A stretch of DNA of 64,000 bases from Flagellimonas_B algarum (lineage in GTDB: Bacteria > Bacteroidota > Bacteroidia > Flavobacteriales > Flavobacteriaceae): contig NZ_JBEVTG010000002.1 in NCBI RefSeq assembly GCF_040513375.1, forward strand, positions 682,001 through 746,000, in the 5' to 3' direction. This document shows, piece after piece, positions 8,215 through 17,116 of this stretch (position 1 is its first letter; every line of letters starts with the position of its first letter). Position numbers and translations under genes: made by a program. A model generated the notes under the pieces. That model worked only from the letters and a program-made list of their open reading frames with translations, searched no databases and had not been told where the DNA came from.

Positions 8215-8901
8215 ATGAAAAAATCAATTCCGGCCTCCCTTCTGATCATTCTCGGTCTGTTGGCGGTTCCGGTAAAATCTCAGCACATGGAAAACACAAG
8301 AGCAAAAGCAAAACGAATGGTCGAAACCCCCAAGAGTCTGAAGGAAGTAAAAGCCTATGCCCTAGGGGAATGGCAAAGCCTGTCCGTAGAACTGCGACCT
8401 ACCGAGGACCGCAGCGGCAGCGGCGTCGTACAACCCACTTTTTTGAAACGGCATTTTACCTACCATTCCGACGATCGCTTTACGGGCACCATCACCCTCT
8501 TCGCCGACAACTACGGTAGCTTGCCCTTGATGGAATTCGAATTCAAAGGGGATCTGGTCTGGGGAGCAGCCCATCCAATTGCCGAGGGGGCCTATAAAAT
8601 CGATTATGTGCTGAACGGCGGTTTTGCGGTCACCCCTTTGAGCGAACAGTCCGCCGCCCTTTTGAACAGCGGTTTGCCCGAAGGCATGACGCCCTTCATC
8701 GCCCATGAAAAGAAGGATATTCTGGGCAAGGCCTTCCCGATGTTCCATATCGTCGAGGGCCAGATCGTTTCCGATTATGACCTCATCTACTTCAAAAACG
8801 GCCTGCTCTTTATGGGGGCCAAGCATGTCGATGGCACCCCCTTTGACAAGGTAGAAAACAGACCCCATCAACTTCAAATTCCGTTGGAACGTGTCTACTA
8901 A
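8215..8901 (+). CDS. Secreted protein of unknown function in HxlR-linked pair
   Basis: I do not recognise this 228-residue protein. It has a clear signal peptide (MKKSIPASLLIILGLLAVPVKS, by position 1-22, cut before QH). The rest is rich in beta-strand, with a calycin-like pattern: GEWQSLSVELRP, then a strand run FLKRHFTYHSDDRFTGTI, an ALFADNY-like turn, and LVWGAAHPIAEGAYKIDYVLNGG. A lipocalin-like periplasmic or surface barrel is possible but is only an inference. The ATG at 8215 is chosen over 8194 because it starts the signal peptide. The next gene overlaps its end by 11 bases. Confidence 0.7.
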   Translation: MKKSIPASLLIILGLLAVPVKSQHMENTRAKAKRMVETPKSLKEVKAYALGEWQSLSVELRPTEDRSGSGVVQPTFLKRHFTYHSDDRFTGTITLFADNYGSLPLMEFEFKGDLVWGAAHPIAEGAYKIDYVLNGGFAVTPLSEQSAALLNSGLPEGMTPFIAHEKKDILGKAFPMFHIVEGQIVSDYDLIYFKNGLLFMGAKHVDGTPFDKVENRPHQLQIPLERVY

Positions 8902-9337
8902 ATCGCAATCGGTGGTCGATAAAAAGTTGGTTTTGCCCCGATGGTGGTATCTGCTACCGGCTTATCTGACCCTCTGGACGGTCGTCTTCAGCGTCTATGG
9001 CTATGTGGATGGAAATGGGATGATGGAAGTTTTCGGCATCGATACCGGTGGTGCCAGCGATTTTATCTTGTTGAACTCAGCTGGGCGCTATATCGCCCTT
9101 GCCGTTGCTTTGGTCTTGGGGGTATGGGTCTTTCGTACCTATCACAGTACGTTGACCGCCTTGCTCGCCCGTTTCGCCATGGATTTGATGGATGTATGGG
9201 CAGGCTATCAGAGTGGCGTGCTCAGCGATGTGTCGGGCGTGGTACAATCCATGGCACTGTTTCTGCTACCCAACCTGGTATCGCTCTATTTCCTCTGGTA
9301 TTATTATCGAAAAAGAATGCGGGTTACTACCGCTTAA
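8891..9337 (+). CDS. Four-helix integral membrane protein, unknown function
   Basis: A 148-residue hydrophobic protein with about four membrane segments: WWYLLPAYLTLWTVVFSVYG, AGRYIALAVALVLGVWVF, a central helix with charged residues (ARFAMDLMDVWAGYQ), and ALFLLPNLVSLYFLWYYY. The C-terminus is basic (RKRMR). The layout resembles small DoxX-like or DUF4345-like membrane proteins, but I cannot assign it. The GTG start at 8891 lies inside the preceding gene, so the two are probably translationally coupled and act together. Its stop shares a TTAA tetramer with the convergent pgl stop. Confidence 0.65.
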   Translation: MSTKSQSVVDKKLVLPRWWYLLPAYLTLWTVVFSVYGYVDGNGMMEVFGIDTGGASDFILLNSAGRYIALAVALVLGVWVFRTYHSTLTALLARFAMDLMDVWAGYQSGVLSDVSGVVQSMALFLLPNLVSLYFLWYYYRKRMRVTTA

Positions 9338-10044
9338 GCCCCGCCTGCTGCAGCCTTGTCTAAAAACCAGATCAGCTCGCCGGAGTCAGGGGCCACCAAA
9401 CTCGCCGGGAGGGCTTCATAGCCTTCTTGGCGGTCTTTGATGCAACGGAACTTTTCGGTCTTTGCCTCCCCGGTGACCAAAAAGACCACCGTTTTTGCGG
9501 TATTGATGACCTTGCCATTGATCGATACCCGTTGTTGTCCGGATTCAGGATGGGTAGCCACCACGCAGTGATCTTCGGCATGCCACAAATCGATCTCATG
9601 CGGGAAGATGGAGGCGGTATGCCCATCGTCGCCCATGCCCAAGAGCACCAGGTCGAACTGTGGTACACCCTTGACCCGGTCTAAGTTGATTTCCAACAAA
9701 TTGGCATAACGCATGGCTTCACCCTTGGGGTCGTTTTCCCCCAATACGCGATGGATGTTTTCCTTTGGAACATCGATCTTTGAAAAAAGGTGATCGACCG
9801 TCATCTTGTAATTGCTCTCTGTGTCGGTCGGCGGTACGCATCGCTCATCCCCCCAATAAAAATGAAGGGTCGACCAATCGATGGTTTCCCCGAAGGTATC
9901 GGCCAAGATATCGAAAATCAATTTCGGGGTGCTCCCGCCCGATAGGGCGATATGTACGCTTTCCTTTCCTTTGACGAATTCAGCGAAATAGGCGGAAAAC
10001 GCTTCAGCTACCGCTGTTTTATCTTTTTGGATCTTTAATTCCAT
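9334..10044 (-). CDS. pgl: 6-phosphogluconolactonase
   Basis: A 236-residue SugarP isomerase-like protein with the family marks HIALSGGSTPKLIFDIL, FYWGDERCVPPTDTESNY and DLVLLGMGDDGHTASIFP. It hydrolyses 6-phosphogluconolactone in the oxidative pentose phosphate pathway. It is the second gene after zwf (36-base gap), so the two steps are co-transcribed. ATG at 10044 is preferred to 10050, two residues upstream. Confidence 0.95.
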   Translation of the reverse strand: MELKIQKDKTAVAEAFSAYFAEFVKGKESVHIALSGGSTPKLIFDILADTFGETIDWSTLHFYWGDERCVPPTDTESNYKMTVDHLFSKIDVPKENIHRVLGENDPKGEAMRYANLLEINLDRVKGVPQFDLVLLGMGDDGHTASIFPHEIDLWHAEDHCVVATHPESGQQRVSINGKVINTAKTVVFLVTGEAKTEKFRCIKDRQEGYEALPASLVAPDSGELIWFLDKAAAGGA

Positions 10045-10080
10045 GTGCAACTGTTTTTTGATTGGATTATGAAACGTTTG

Positions 10081-11613
10081 CTAGCAGATCACGCAATAAC
10101 CGGGATCATCAGTCAGGTTCTCACCCGGATTACGCCAATATCCGATCCCGTCGATCAACTCATCTGCATTCTCTGGGCCCCAGACCCCCGCCGCATAGCC
10201 GTACATACGAATGTCCTTTCCGCTCGCCCAATATTCCAAAATCGGATCGACGAATTCCCAAGCGGCCTCGACCTCATCGGCACGGGCATACAGGGTGGCA
10301 TCGCCTTGCATGGCATCGAGCAATAGACGCTCATAGGCTTCCATGACATGGGTCTCGGCCAAACTCGAATAGTAGAAATCGAGGTTCGCCCGCTCGACCT
10401 TGAAGCCTTGGCCGGGTACTTTGACCCCGAATTTGATCAATACCCCTTCGTTCGGTTGGATCCGGATGACCAATTTGTTGTCTTTGCTATCCATACCCGA
10501 ATCCTGGAAGATCTGATGGTGGGGCGTTTTGAAATGGATGACTACTTCCGTGACCTTGGTCGGCATCCGCTTGGCGGTGCGCACGTAAAACGGCACGTCT
10601 TTCCAACGCCAGTTGTCGACAAAGAACTTCAGGGCGGCATAGGTTTCGGTGGTCGAATTGGGATCGACCCCATCTTCTTCACGATACCCCTTCACCTTTT
10701 CACCATTGATTTCAGAGGCGACGTATTGTGCCCTTATGGTATGGTCGTATATGGTCTGATCATCACTCATGATACGCAATGATTTCAAGGCCTTGACCTT
10801 TTCGTTCCGGATTTCCTCGGGTTGATTGCTGATCGGGGGTTCCATCACGATCAGACTGACAATCTGCAAAAGGTGGTTTTGGAACATATCGCGCAAGGCC
10901 CCTGATTTGTCATAATAGCCTCCACGTTTTTCGACCCCGACGCTTTCGGCATTGGTGATTTCGACATGGTGGATGTAATTGCGGTTCCAAAGCGGCTCGA
11001 AAATGCTATTCGCAAAGCGGGTCACCAGGAGGTTTTGAACCGTTTCCTTGCCCAGGTAATGATCAATGCGATAAATCTGTGGTTCGGTAAAATATTGCTG
11101 TAGCCCTTGATTTAAGTTCTTGGCCGTTTCGAGGCTGTACCCAAACGGTTTTTCAACGATCAAGCGTTTCCAACCATTGTTTTGGGTGTTCAAGGCCACT
11201 TCGGCCAGGTTCTTGGCAATGGTCTCGTATAAGGTGGGCGGCGTCGACAAGTAATAGATGATATTGCCGGCCGTACCATATTTCGAATTAAGGTCTTCGA
11301 TGCGCTTGCGCAAACGGCCATAGTGGGTATCGTAGTCGCCACCGAGATCTTCATAAAAGAATTTATCCGAAAAGCCTTTGATGTAGTTCTCCTTCAGATC
11401 TTCCAAGCGGGTCTTTAGGTACGGGCTTTCCAACACTACCTTGTTTCTAAAGGCCTTATCGGTGAGGTCGCTACGACTTGCGCCCAAGACCACGAAGTTT
11501 TCGGGCAACTGTCGTGCCACATACAGGTTGAAAAGGGCCGGCACCAATTTTCGAGCGGTCAGATCCCCTGAGGCCCCGAAAATGACCAACATTTGATTCT
11601 CGGTCTTCTTCAT
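10081..11613 (-). CDS. zwf: Glucose-6-phosphate 1-dehydrogenase
   Basis: The 510-residue enzyme has the coenzyme-binding fingerprint GASGDLTARKL at residues 14-24 and the substrate/active-site motif RIDHYLGKETVQN. Length and the C-terminal WAFVDPIL-type end are normal for the family. It oxidises glucose 6-phosphate and supplies NADPH. It heads a zwf-pgl transcription unit and is divergent from gnd across a 117-base gap, so the complete oxidative branch is encoded here. Confidence 0.97.
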   Translation of the reverse strand: MKKTENQMLVIFGASGDLTARKLVPALFNLYVARQLPENFVVLGASRSDLTDKAFRNKVVLESPYLKTRLEDLKENYIKGFSDKFFYEDLGGDYDTHYGRLRKRIEDLNSKYGTAGNIIYYLSTPPTLYETIAKNLAEVALNTQNNGWKRLIVEKPFGYSLETAKNLNQGLQQYFTEPQIYRIDHYLGKETVQNLLVTRFANSIFEPLWNRNYIHHVEITNAESVGVEKRGGYYDKSGALRDMFQNHLLQIVSLIVMEPPISNQPEEIRNEKVKALKSLRIMSDDQTIYDHTIRAQYVASEINGEKVKGYREEDGVDPNSTTETYAALKFFVDNWRWKDVPFYVRTAKRMPTKVTEVVIHFKTPHHQIFQDSGMDSKDNKLVIRIQPNEGVLIKFGVKVPGQGFKVERANLDFYYSSLAETHVMEAYERLLLDAMQGDATLYARADEVEAAWEFVDPILEYWASGKDIRMYGYAAGVWGPENADELIDGIGYWRNPGENLTDDPGYCVIC

Positions 11614-11730
11614 TTAAAAAATTTGGAATGCAGTTTATTTGAGTGTAACGAATATAACGTTTATTTTAGGTTTGGTTTAGGATGCCGCACACCCTTAGCG
11701 ATGTCTTAACAGTGCTCTAAAAACAAAAGA

Positions 11731-13143
11731 ATGGCAAACACCTATGACTTTGGATTGGTCGGCCTTGGCGTAATGGGTCGGAATTTTATTTTGAATGTCG
11801 CCGATAATGGCTTTTCGGCATTTGGCAATGATCTGGATGCGGAAAAGGTCGCGGCCTTGATCGAAGAGGGTGGAAACCCCGATAAGGTCAACGCCAGTAC
11901 CGATGCGGCCACCTTTGTCAACGCCTTGAGCAGTCCACGGAGAATCATGCTGCTCGTGCCGGCCGGCAAGATCGTCGATGCCGTTATCGAAAGTCTATTG
12001 CCGCTGCTTGATGCCGGTGATATCATCATCGATGGGGGCAACTCCTTTTTCACCGATACCGATCGCCGTGAGGCCTATCTGAAAGAAAAGGGCATTAACT
12101 TTTTCGGGGCCGGGGTTTCCGGTGGTGCCAAAGGGGCGCGTTTGGGACCCAGCATCATGCCCGGTGGATCCCGCGATGCGTACCAATATGTGAAACCGAT
12201 TTTCGAAGCGGTAGCGGCCAAATACCAAGACGAGCCCTGTGTCACCTATTTGGGCCCTAAATCGGCCGGAAATTACGTGAAAATGGTACACAATGGCATT
12301 GAATACGGGCTAATGCAGCTCACTTCCGAAATTTATGACCTACTCAAAAAAGCTGGGGGACTCAGCAATAGTGAGCTCCACCAAACCTATACCACATGGA
12401 ACCAAGGCCGGTTGCAATCGTTTTTAGTCGAGATCACCGCCGCTATATTCGCCCAAAAAGACGCCTTGACCGATGCGAGCTTGGTCGATATGATCCTCGA
12501 TAAGGCAAAACAAAAAGGGACTGGTAAATGGACCTCGCAGAATGCGATGGATCTAGGGATACCCGTACCCACCATCGATATTGCGGTCAGCATGCGCGAA
12601 ATCTCGGCCCTCAAGGAAGAACGGATCAAAGCGGACGCACTCTACGATCGCCCCGATCCAGAAAGCGTGGTCAAGGATACCTTGGTCCAAAAGGCGGAAA
12701 ACGCCTTGTATTTCGCCTTCATCATGGCGTATGCCCAAGGCATGCACCAACTTTCGGATGCTAGTAAGGAATATGGCTATGAGCTGGATTTGGGTGAAAT
12801 CGCCAAGATCTGGCGGGCCGGTTGCATCATTCGTGCCGCACTATTGGCCGATATTACGGAAGCCTTCCGTGAAGACCCGAAATTACCCAACCTTTTACTT
12901 TCTCCATCGTTCGTTACGAAGGTGCAAGGCACCGTGGATGCTACCCGTGAATTGGTCGCCTATGGGGCCACCAATGGCATCCCCTTGCCCGGGCTGTCGA
13001 ATGCGTTGACGTATTTCGATGCCTACACCTCGGAGCGACTGCCTTTGAACCTGATCCAAGGGCAACGTGATTACTTCGGTTCGCATACCTATGAGCGTGT
13101 CGATCGCGATGGTATTTTCCATACGGAGTGGCAAAAGGGATAG
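11731..13143 (+). CDS. gnd: 6-phosphogluconate dehydrogenase, decarboxylating
   Basis: A 470-residue enzyme with the Rossmann motif GLGVMGRNFILNVAD near the start, DGGNSFF, GVSGGAKGARLGPSIMPGG and the substrate-binding KMVHNGIEYGLMQL. The last segment, GQRDYFGSHTYER, is the conserved C-terminal tail that reaches into the partner subunit. It makes ribulose 5-phosphate, CO2 and NADPH. It is divergent from zwf-pgl and is probably co-regulated through the shared spacer. Length is normal. Confidence 0.97.
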   Translation: MANTYDFGLVGLGVMGRNFILNVADNGFSAFGNDLDAEKVAALIEEGGNPDKVNASTDAATFVNALSSPRRIMLLVPAGKIVDAVIESLLPLLDAGDIIIDGGNSFFTDTDRREAYLKEKGINFFGAGVSGGAKGARLGPSIMPGGSRDAYQYVKPIFEAVAAKYQDEPCVTYLGPKSAGNYVKMVHNGIEYGLMQLTSEIYDLLKKAGGLSNSELHQTYTTWNQGRLQSFLVEITAAIFAQKDALTDASLVDMILDKAKQKGTGKWTSQNAMDLGIPVPTIDIAVSMREISALKEERIKADALYDRPDPESVVKDTLVQKAENALYFAFIMAYAQGMHQLSDASKEYGYELDLGEIAKIWRAGCIIRAALLADITEAFREDPKLPNLLLSPSFVTKVQGTVDATRELVAYGATNGIPLPGLSNALTYFDAYTSERLPLNLIQGQRDYFGSHTYERVDRDGIFHTEWQKG

Positions 13144-13220
13144 CACCTCCTTGTATCGATCGTCGCAGTAAAGCCTGAATTCCTTAGTTTTACGACACAC
13201 TGACCATCAATTCGTTGTTC

Positions 13221-13856
13221 ATGCGCAATTGTTGGATTTCCATATGGCTATGCACCTTGACCTTTTCGGTCGTAGGGCAACATGGCGAGTCAACGACCCG
13301 AGACCATCGTATCGGTGTGAATATCGGCGCCGCCTCACAGGGGTACTCGCCTTTTGACAATCCGGATTACCAATACGAAAACCGCTTCGTCAAAGTGCAA
13401 CTTGAAAAAACGATTTACCAACGAAAGGCACAATTGTTGGCGATCCTGGTCGAACCCAGTCTGTATTGGTCGGAACATCGTTTACTGAATCCTTTTTTCA
13501 TACAGCCCAACCGTGGACCCGACTTTCTTGATCAACGGGCGGCCTATACGGCAAACAAACGTTTTTTGGAATATGCGCTCAACATCGGGTTGCGATGGCA
13601 GTTCATGAAAATCGGGCAGCTGCACCCCTACCTTTTGGGAAGCGTCGGGCCCATGTTCGGCACCGAACATACCGAACGGCTTCGAAAAGGATTGGCCTTT
13701 TCCGATATTCTTGGTTTGGGTATCCTTTGGCAAGGCGAGGGTATTGCCGTAGACCTACGCTTGGCGATACGGCACTGTTCGAACGCCCAATTGTACTTTC
13801 CGAACAACGGGCATAACAGTATTGGTCTGGAAACCGGGTTCTCGCTTGCTTTTTAG
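13221..13856 (+). CDS. PagL-like lipid A 3-O-deacylase / acyloxyacyl hydrolase family
   Basis: The 211-residue protein has a signal peptide (MRNCWISIWLCTLTFSVVG) and amphipathic strands ending in a C-terminal phenylalanine (GFSLAF), as in small outer-membrane barrels. Near the end, RHCSNAQLYFPNNGHNSIG fits the PagL active-site pattern HxSNAx(n)NxGxN with catalytic His and Ser, and a glutamate follows (LETGF), which fits the third catalytic residue. It would remove the 3-O-linked acyl chain of lipid A at the outer membrane. ATG at 13221 is preferred over the TTG at 13215. The name rests on this motif and topology only. Confidence 0.7.
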   Translation: MRNCWISIWLCTLTFSVVGQHGESTTRDHRIGVNIGAASQGYSPFDNPDYQYENRFVKVQLEKTIYQRKAQLLAILVEPSLYWSEHRLLNPFFIQPNRGPDFLDQRAAYTANKRFLEYALNIGLRWQFMKIGQLHPYLLGSVGPMFGTEHTERLRKGLAFSDILGLGILWQGEGIAVDLRLAIRHCSNAQLYFPNNGHNSIGLETGFSLAF

Positions 13857-13865
13857 CCCTTCGGA

Positions 13866-16718
13866 TTACTTACTCAAATACATCTTGCGCCTTGAGTAAA
13901 GGTTGTAGAAGTCATCGTCTTTTAAACTATCGATAAAGAGGATGCTCTCTCCGGTACTCTTCATTTCAGGCCCAAGGTTCTTATTGACGTTCGGGAACTT
14001 GTTGAAGGAGAAGACCGGCTGCTTGATGGCATAGCCCTCCAATTCGGGCTTGAACGTAAAGTCCTTGATCTTTTTCTCACCCAACATCACCTTGGTCGCA
14101 TAATTCACATAAGGCTCCCCATAGGCTTTGGCGATAAACGGCACCGTTCGTGAAGCACGTGGGTTGGCCTCAATAATGTATACGGTATCGTCTTTGACCG
14201 CGAATTGGATGTTGATCAAACCGACGGTGTTCAACGCCAGTGCGATCTTCTTCGTATGGTCTTTGATCTGTTGCAAGACGAACTCCCCCAAATTAAAGGC
14301 GGGCAAGGTGGCGTTCGAATCGCCGGAGTGGATACCGCAAGGTTCGATATGCTCCATGATCCCGATGATATAGATGTCTTCGCCATCGCAAATGGCATCG
14401 GCCTCGGCCTCGATGGCCCCATCGAGATAGTGGTCCAATAACAGTTTGTTGTTCGGTATTTTCCGAAGCAGGTCGACCACATGGGCCTCTAGATCTTCTT
14501 TGTTGATTACGATTTTCATTCCCTGTCCACCCAAAACGTAGGATGGTCTGACCAACAATGGGAAACCGAGCTCATCGGCAAGGTCCAATGCTTCATCGGC
14601 ACTTTCAGCAGTACCGAATCGGGGGTATGGGATGTTATTGTCTTTCAATAAGGTGGAGAAACTACCGCGATCTTCGGCCAAATCCAAGGATTTAAAGCTG
14701 GTTCCGATGATGTTGATCCCGTAGCGATCCAATTTCTCGGCCAACTTCAAAGCCGTTTGGCCACCCAATTGCACGATGACGCCCTCGGGCTTCTCATGCA
14801 GGATAATGTCGTAGATATGTTCCCAGAACACCGGTTCGAAATACAGTTTATCAGCGGTATCGAAGTCAGTCGATACGGTCTCTGGGTTGCAGTTGATCAT
14901 GATGGTCTCGTACCCGCATTCGGCGGCGGCGAGCACCCCGTGAACACAGCAGTAATCGAATTCGATCCCTTGACCGATCCGGTTCGGCCCAGATCCCAAG
15001 ACCACGATTTTCTTTTTATCGGTAACCGCACTATCGTTGGCCACATAGCGTTTGCCATCGGCGGTTTCGATTTCTTCTTCGAAGGTTGAATAATAATAGG
15101 GGGTAATGGCCTCGAATTCAGCAGCACAGGTATCGACCAGTTTGTACACCCGATTGATGTTCATTTCCATACGTTTCTTATGCACCTCACTTTCATAGCA
15201 ATCGAGCATATGGGCAATCTGGCGGTCGGCAAACCCTTTTTGCTTGGCTTCCAATAACAAGGCCTTAGGAAGGCTCTCTACCGTGTATTTGGCGATCTCA
15301 AGTTCGAGATGGTGCAGTTCTTCGTATTGTTTCAAGAACCACATATCGATCTTGGTGATCTCGTAGATCCGTTTGAGCGGAATACCCAATTGAATGGCGT
15401 CATAGATGACAAAGACTCGATCCCAGCTCGGTACCGTCAACTTTTGGATGATGGTCTCGTAATCGGTATAGCCTTTTCCGTCGGCTCCAAGACCGTTTCG
15501 CTTTATCTCTAAGGATTGTGTGGCCTTATGTAAGGCCTCTTGGAACGAACGCCCGATACCCATCACCTCCCCTACGGCCTTCATCTGTAGACCCAAGGTG
15601 CGATCCGAACCTTCGAATTTATCGAAATTCCATCTTGGGATCTTCACGATCACATAGTCGATCGTGGGCTCGAAAAGGGCCGAGGTCGACTGGGTGATTT
15701 GGTTTTGTAGTTCATCCAAGGTATAGCCAATGGCCAATTTCGCGGCTACTTTGGCAATCGGATATCCGGTTGCCTTGGAGGCCAAGGCCGAAGAACGTGA
15801 TACCCGCGGATTGATCTCAATCGCGATGATGTCTTCTTTTTCATCAGGACTCACTGCGAACTGCACGTTACATCCACCCGCAAAATCACCGATACTACGC
15901 ATCATATGGATCGCCATATCACGCATCCTTTGGAAGGTGCGGTCAGAAAGTGTCATGGCAGGGGCTACGGTGATTGAATCACCGGTATGGATGCCCATGG
16001 GGTCCATATTCTCAATGGTACAGATGATGACCACATTGTCGTTCTTGTCGCGCAAAAGCTCCAATTCGTATTCTTTCCATCCCATCAAGGCCTTGTCGAT
16101 CATCACCTCGTGTATGGGCGAGACTTCAAGGGCATGGCTCAATTGGTCGTCGAATTTTTCAGGTTCGTAGACAATGGAAGCCCCAGCTCCCCCGAGGGTA
16201 AACGAGGCCCGGATCACTAAGGGAAAACCGAACTCCTGGGCGATTTCCTTTCCTTTCAAAAAAGAAGTTGCAGCAGCTTGTGGCGGCATCCCAATGCCGA
16301 TCTTCAACATCAACTCGCGGAACTTTTCGCGGTCTTCGGTAATATTGATGGCGTCGATATCGACCCCGATGATCTCTACGTTGAAATCTTCCCAAATACC
16401 TTTTTCATCCGCTTCGATACAAAGGTTCAAGGCCGTTTGCCCTCCCATGGTCGGTAAGACCGCATCGATTTGCGGATGCTCCTTCAAGATATCAATGATC
16501 GATTTGGTGTTCAGGGGTTTGAGATACACATGGTCGGCCATGGAAGGATCGGTCATGATCGTTGCCGGATTGCTATTGATCAAGATGGTCTCGATACCGT
16601 CTTCCCTAAGGGAACGCAGGGCTTGGGATCCAGAATAATCAAACTCGCAGGCCTGACCAATGATGATGGGGCCTGAACCAATAATCAAAATCGATTTGAG
16701 ATCGTCTCTTTTGGGCAT
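13866..16718 (-). CDS. carB: Carbamoyl-phosphate synthase large subunit (short form)
   Basis: The 950-residue enzyme has the two homologous ATP-grasp halves. The first begins SILIIGSGPIIIGQACEFDYSG; the second begins at about residue 560 with VVLGSGPNRIGQGIEFDYC. Both carry the NPRxSRSS/NPRASRT-type metal-binding segments. The protein stops shortly after GPEMKSTGE, so the C-terminal regulatory (MGS-like) domain of about 120 residues found in E. coli CarB is missing. The end is clean, with no sign of a frameshift, and short CarB is usual in flavobacteria. It makes carbamoyl phosphate for pyrimidines and arginine. carA is not nearby. Confidence 0.96.
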   Translation of the reverse strand: MPKRDDLKSILIIGSGPIIIGQACEFDYSGSQALRSLREDGIETILINSNPATIMTDPSMADHVYLKPLNTKSIIDILKEHPQIDAVLPTMGGQTALNLCIEADEKGIWEDFNVEIIGVDIDAINITEDREKFRELMLKIGIGMPPQAAATSFLKGKEIAQEFGFPLVIRASFTLGGAGASIVYEPEKFDDQLSHALEVSPIHEVMIDKALMGWKEYELELLRDKNDNVVIICTIENMDPMGIHTGDSITVAPAMTLSDRTFQRMRDMAIHMMRSIGDFAGGCNVQFAVSPDEKEDIIAIEINPRVSRSSALASKATGYPIAKVAAKLAIGYTLDELQNQITQSTSALFEPTIDYVIVKIPRWNFDKFEGSDRTLGLQMKAVGEVMGIGRSFQEALHKATQSLEIKRNGLGADGKGYTDYETIIQKLTVPSWDRVFVIYDAIQLGIPLKRIYEITKIDMWFLKQYEELHHLELEIAKYTVESLPKALLLEAKQKGFADRQIAHMLDCYESEVHKKRMEMNINRVYKLVDTCAAEFEAITPYYYSTFEEEIETADGKRYVANDSAVTDKKKIVVLGSGPNRIGQGIEFDYCCVHGVLAAAECGYETIMINCNPETVSTDFDTADKLYFEPVFWEHIYDIILHEKPEGVIVQLGGQTALKLAEKLDRYGINIIGTSFKSLDLAEDRGSFSTLLKDNNIPYPRFGTAESADEALDLADELGFPLLVRPSYVLGGQGMKIVINKEDLEAHVVDLLRKIPNNKLLLDHYLDGAIEAEADAICDGEDIYIIGIMEHIEPCGIHSGDSNATLPAFNLGEFVLQQIKDHTKKIALALNTVGLINIQFAVKDDTVYIIEANPRASRTVPFIAKAYGEPYVNYATKVMLGEKKIKDFTFKPELEGYAIKQPVFSFNKFPNVNKNLGPEMKSTGESILFIDSLKDDDFYNLYSRRKMYLSK

Positions 16719-16761
16719 TTTCTAATCGTGTTACTTTGTATTCAATCGCTAAAAATAGGTC

Positions 16762-16797
16762 AAAAAAAAGGTGCTAATCTTAAAAACTAGCACCTTT
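16762..16797 (-). terminator. Intrinsic terminator after rpmH
   Basis: Read on the minus strand, a 10-bp stem (AAAGGTGCTA / TAGCACCTTT, 11-base loop) is followed by a run of eight T. It lies 24 bases after the rpmH stop and just before the carB leader, separating the two genes. Confidence 0.85.
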
Positions 16798-16820
16798 AAA
16801 TTAAAAGTTATTGACACTCA

Positions 16821-16979
16821 TTATTTTTTGTGTCTTGGTTCTGATGAAACAGAAAGTTTCTTTCTTCCTTTTGCCCTTCTTCTGGCAAGAACCTTTCTTC
16901 CGTTGGCTGTAGCCATACGTTCTCTAAAACCGTGTTTGTTTCTTCTCTTCCGCTTCGACGGCTGATATGTTCTTTTCAT
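16821..16979 (-). CDS. rpmH: 50S ribosomal protein L34
   Basis: A 52-residue, strongly basic protein: it starts MKRTYQPSKRKRRNKHGFRE, continues RMATANGRKVLARRRAKGR and ends SVSSEPRHKK. This is the full L34 sequence pattern with the short C-terminal extension seen in flavobacteria. It is too short for ordinary ORF lists. It has a near-ideal Bacteroidetes promoter upstream (17031-17061) and its own terminator. It is not next to rnpA or dnaA here. Confidence 0.97.
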   Translation of the reverse strand: MKRTYQPSKRKRRNKHGFRERMATANGRKVLARRRAKGRKKLSVSSEPRHKK

Positions 16980-17030
16980 TTTGAAGGATTTATAGGGTAA
17001 AAGCCCTCAGGCCTTTTGAAATTCTGGGCG

Positions 17031-17061
17031 CAAATATACGAAGACTATTAAGTTTGACAAA
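17031..17061 (-). promoter_or_regulatory. Bacteroidetes-type promoter of rpmH
   Basis: On the minus strand TTTG (17058-17061) is followed after exactly 19 bases by TATATTTG (17031-17038), matching the -33/-7 consensus TTTG and TAnnTTTG. Predicted start of transcription is near 17025, leaving a leader of about 45 bases before the L34 start. Confidence 0.8.
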
Positions 17062-17084
17062 TGCTTTCTAAAAAAAGTTTGTAT

Positions 17085-17092
17085 TAGTTTTG
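17085..17092 (+). promoter_or_regulatory. Candidate -7 box for the DUF6263-like gene
   Basis: TAGTTTTG fits TAnnTTTG and lies 24 bases before the ATG at 17117. No clear TTG is found 17-23 bases upstream. Confidence 0.45.
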
Positions 17093-17116
17093 TTGCGGAA
17101 ATCATAAACCCACCTG

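Noticed and set aside
16771..16965. Plus-strand ORF of 64 residues over the L34 gene
   Set aside because: The complementary strand encodes an unmistakable L34 with its own promoter and terminator.
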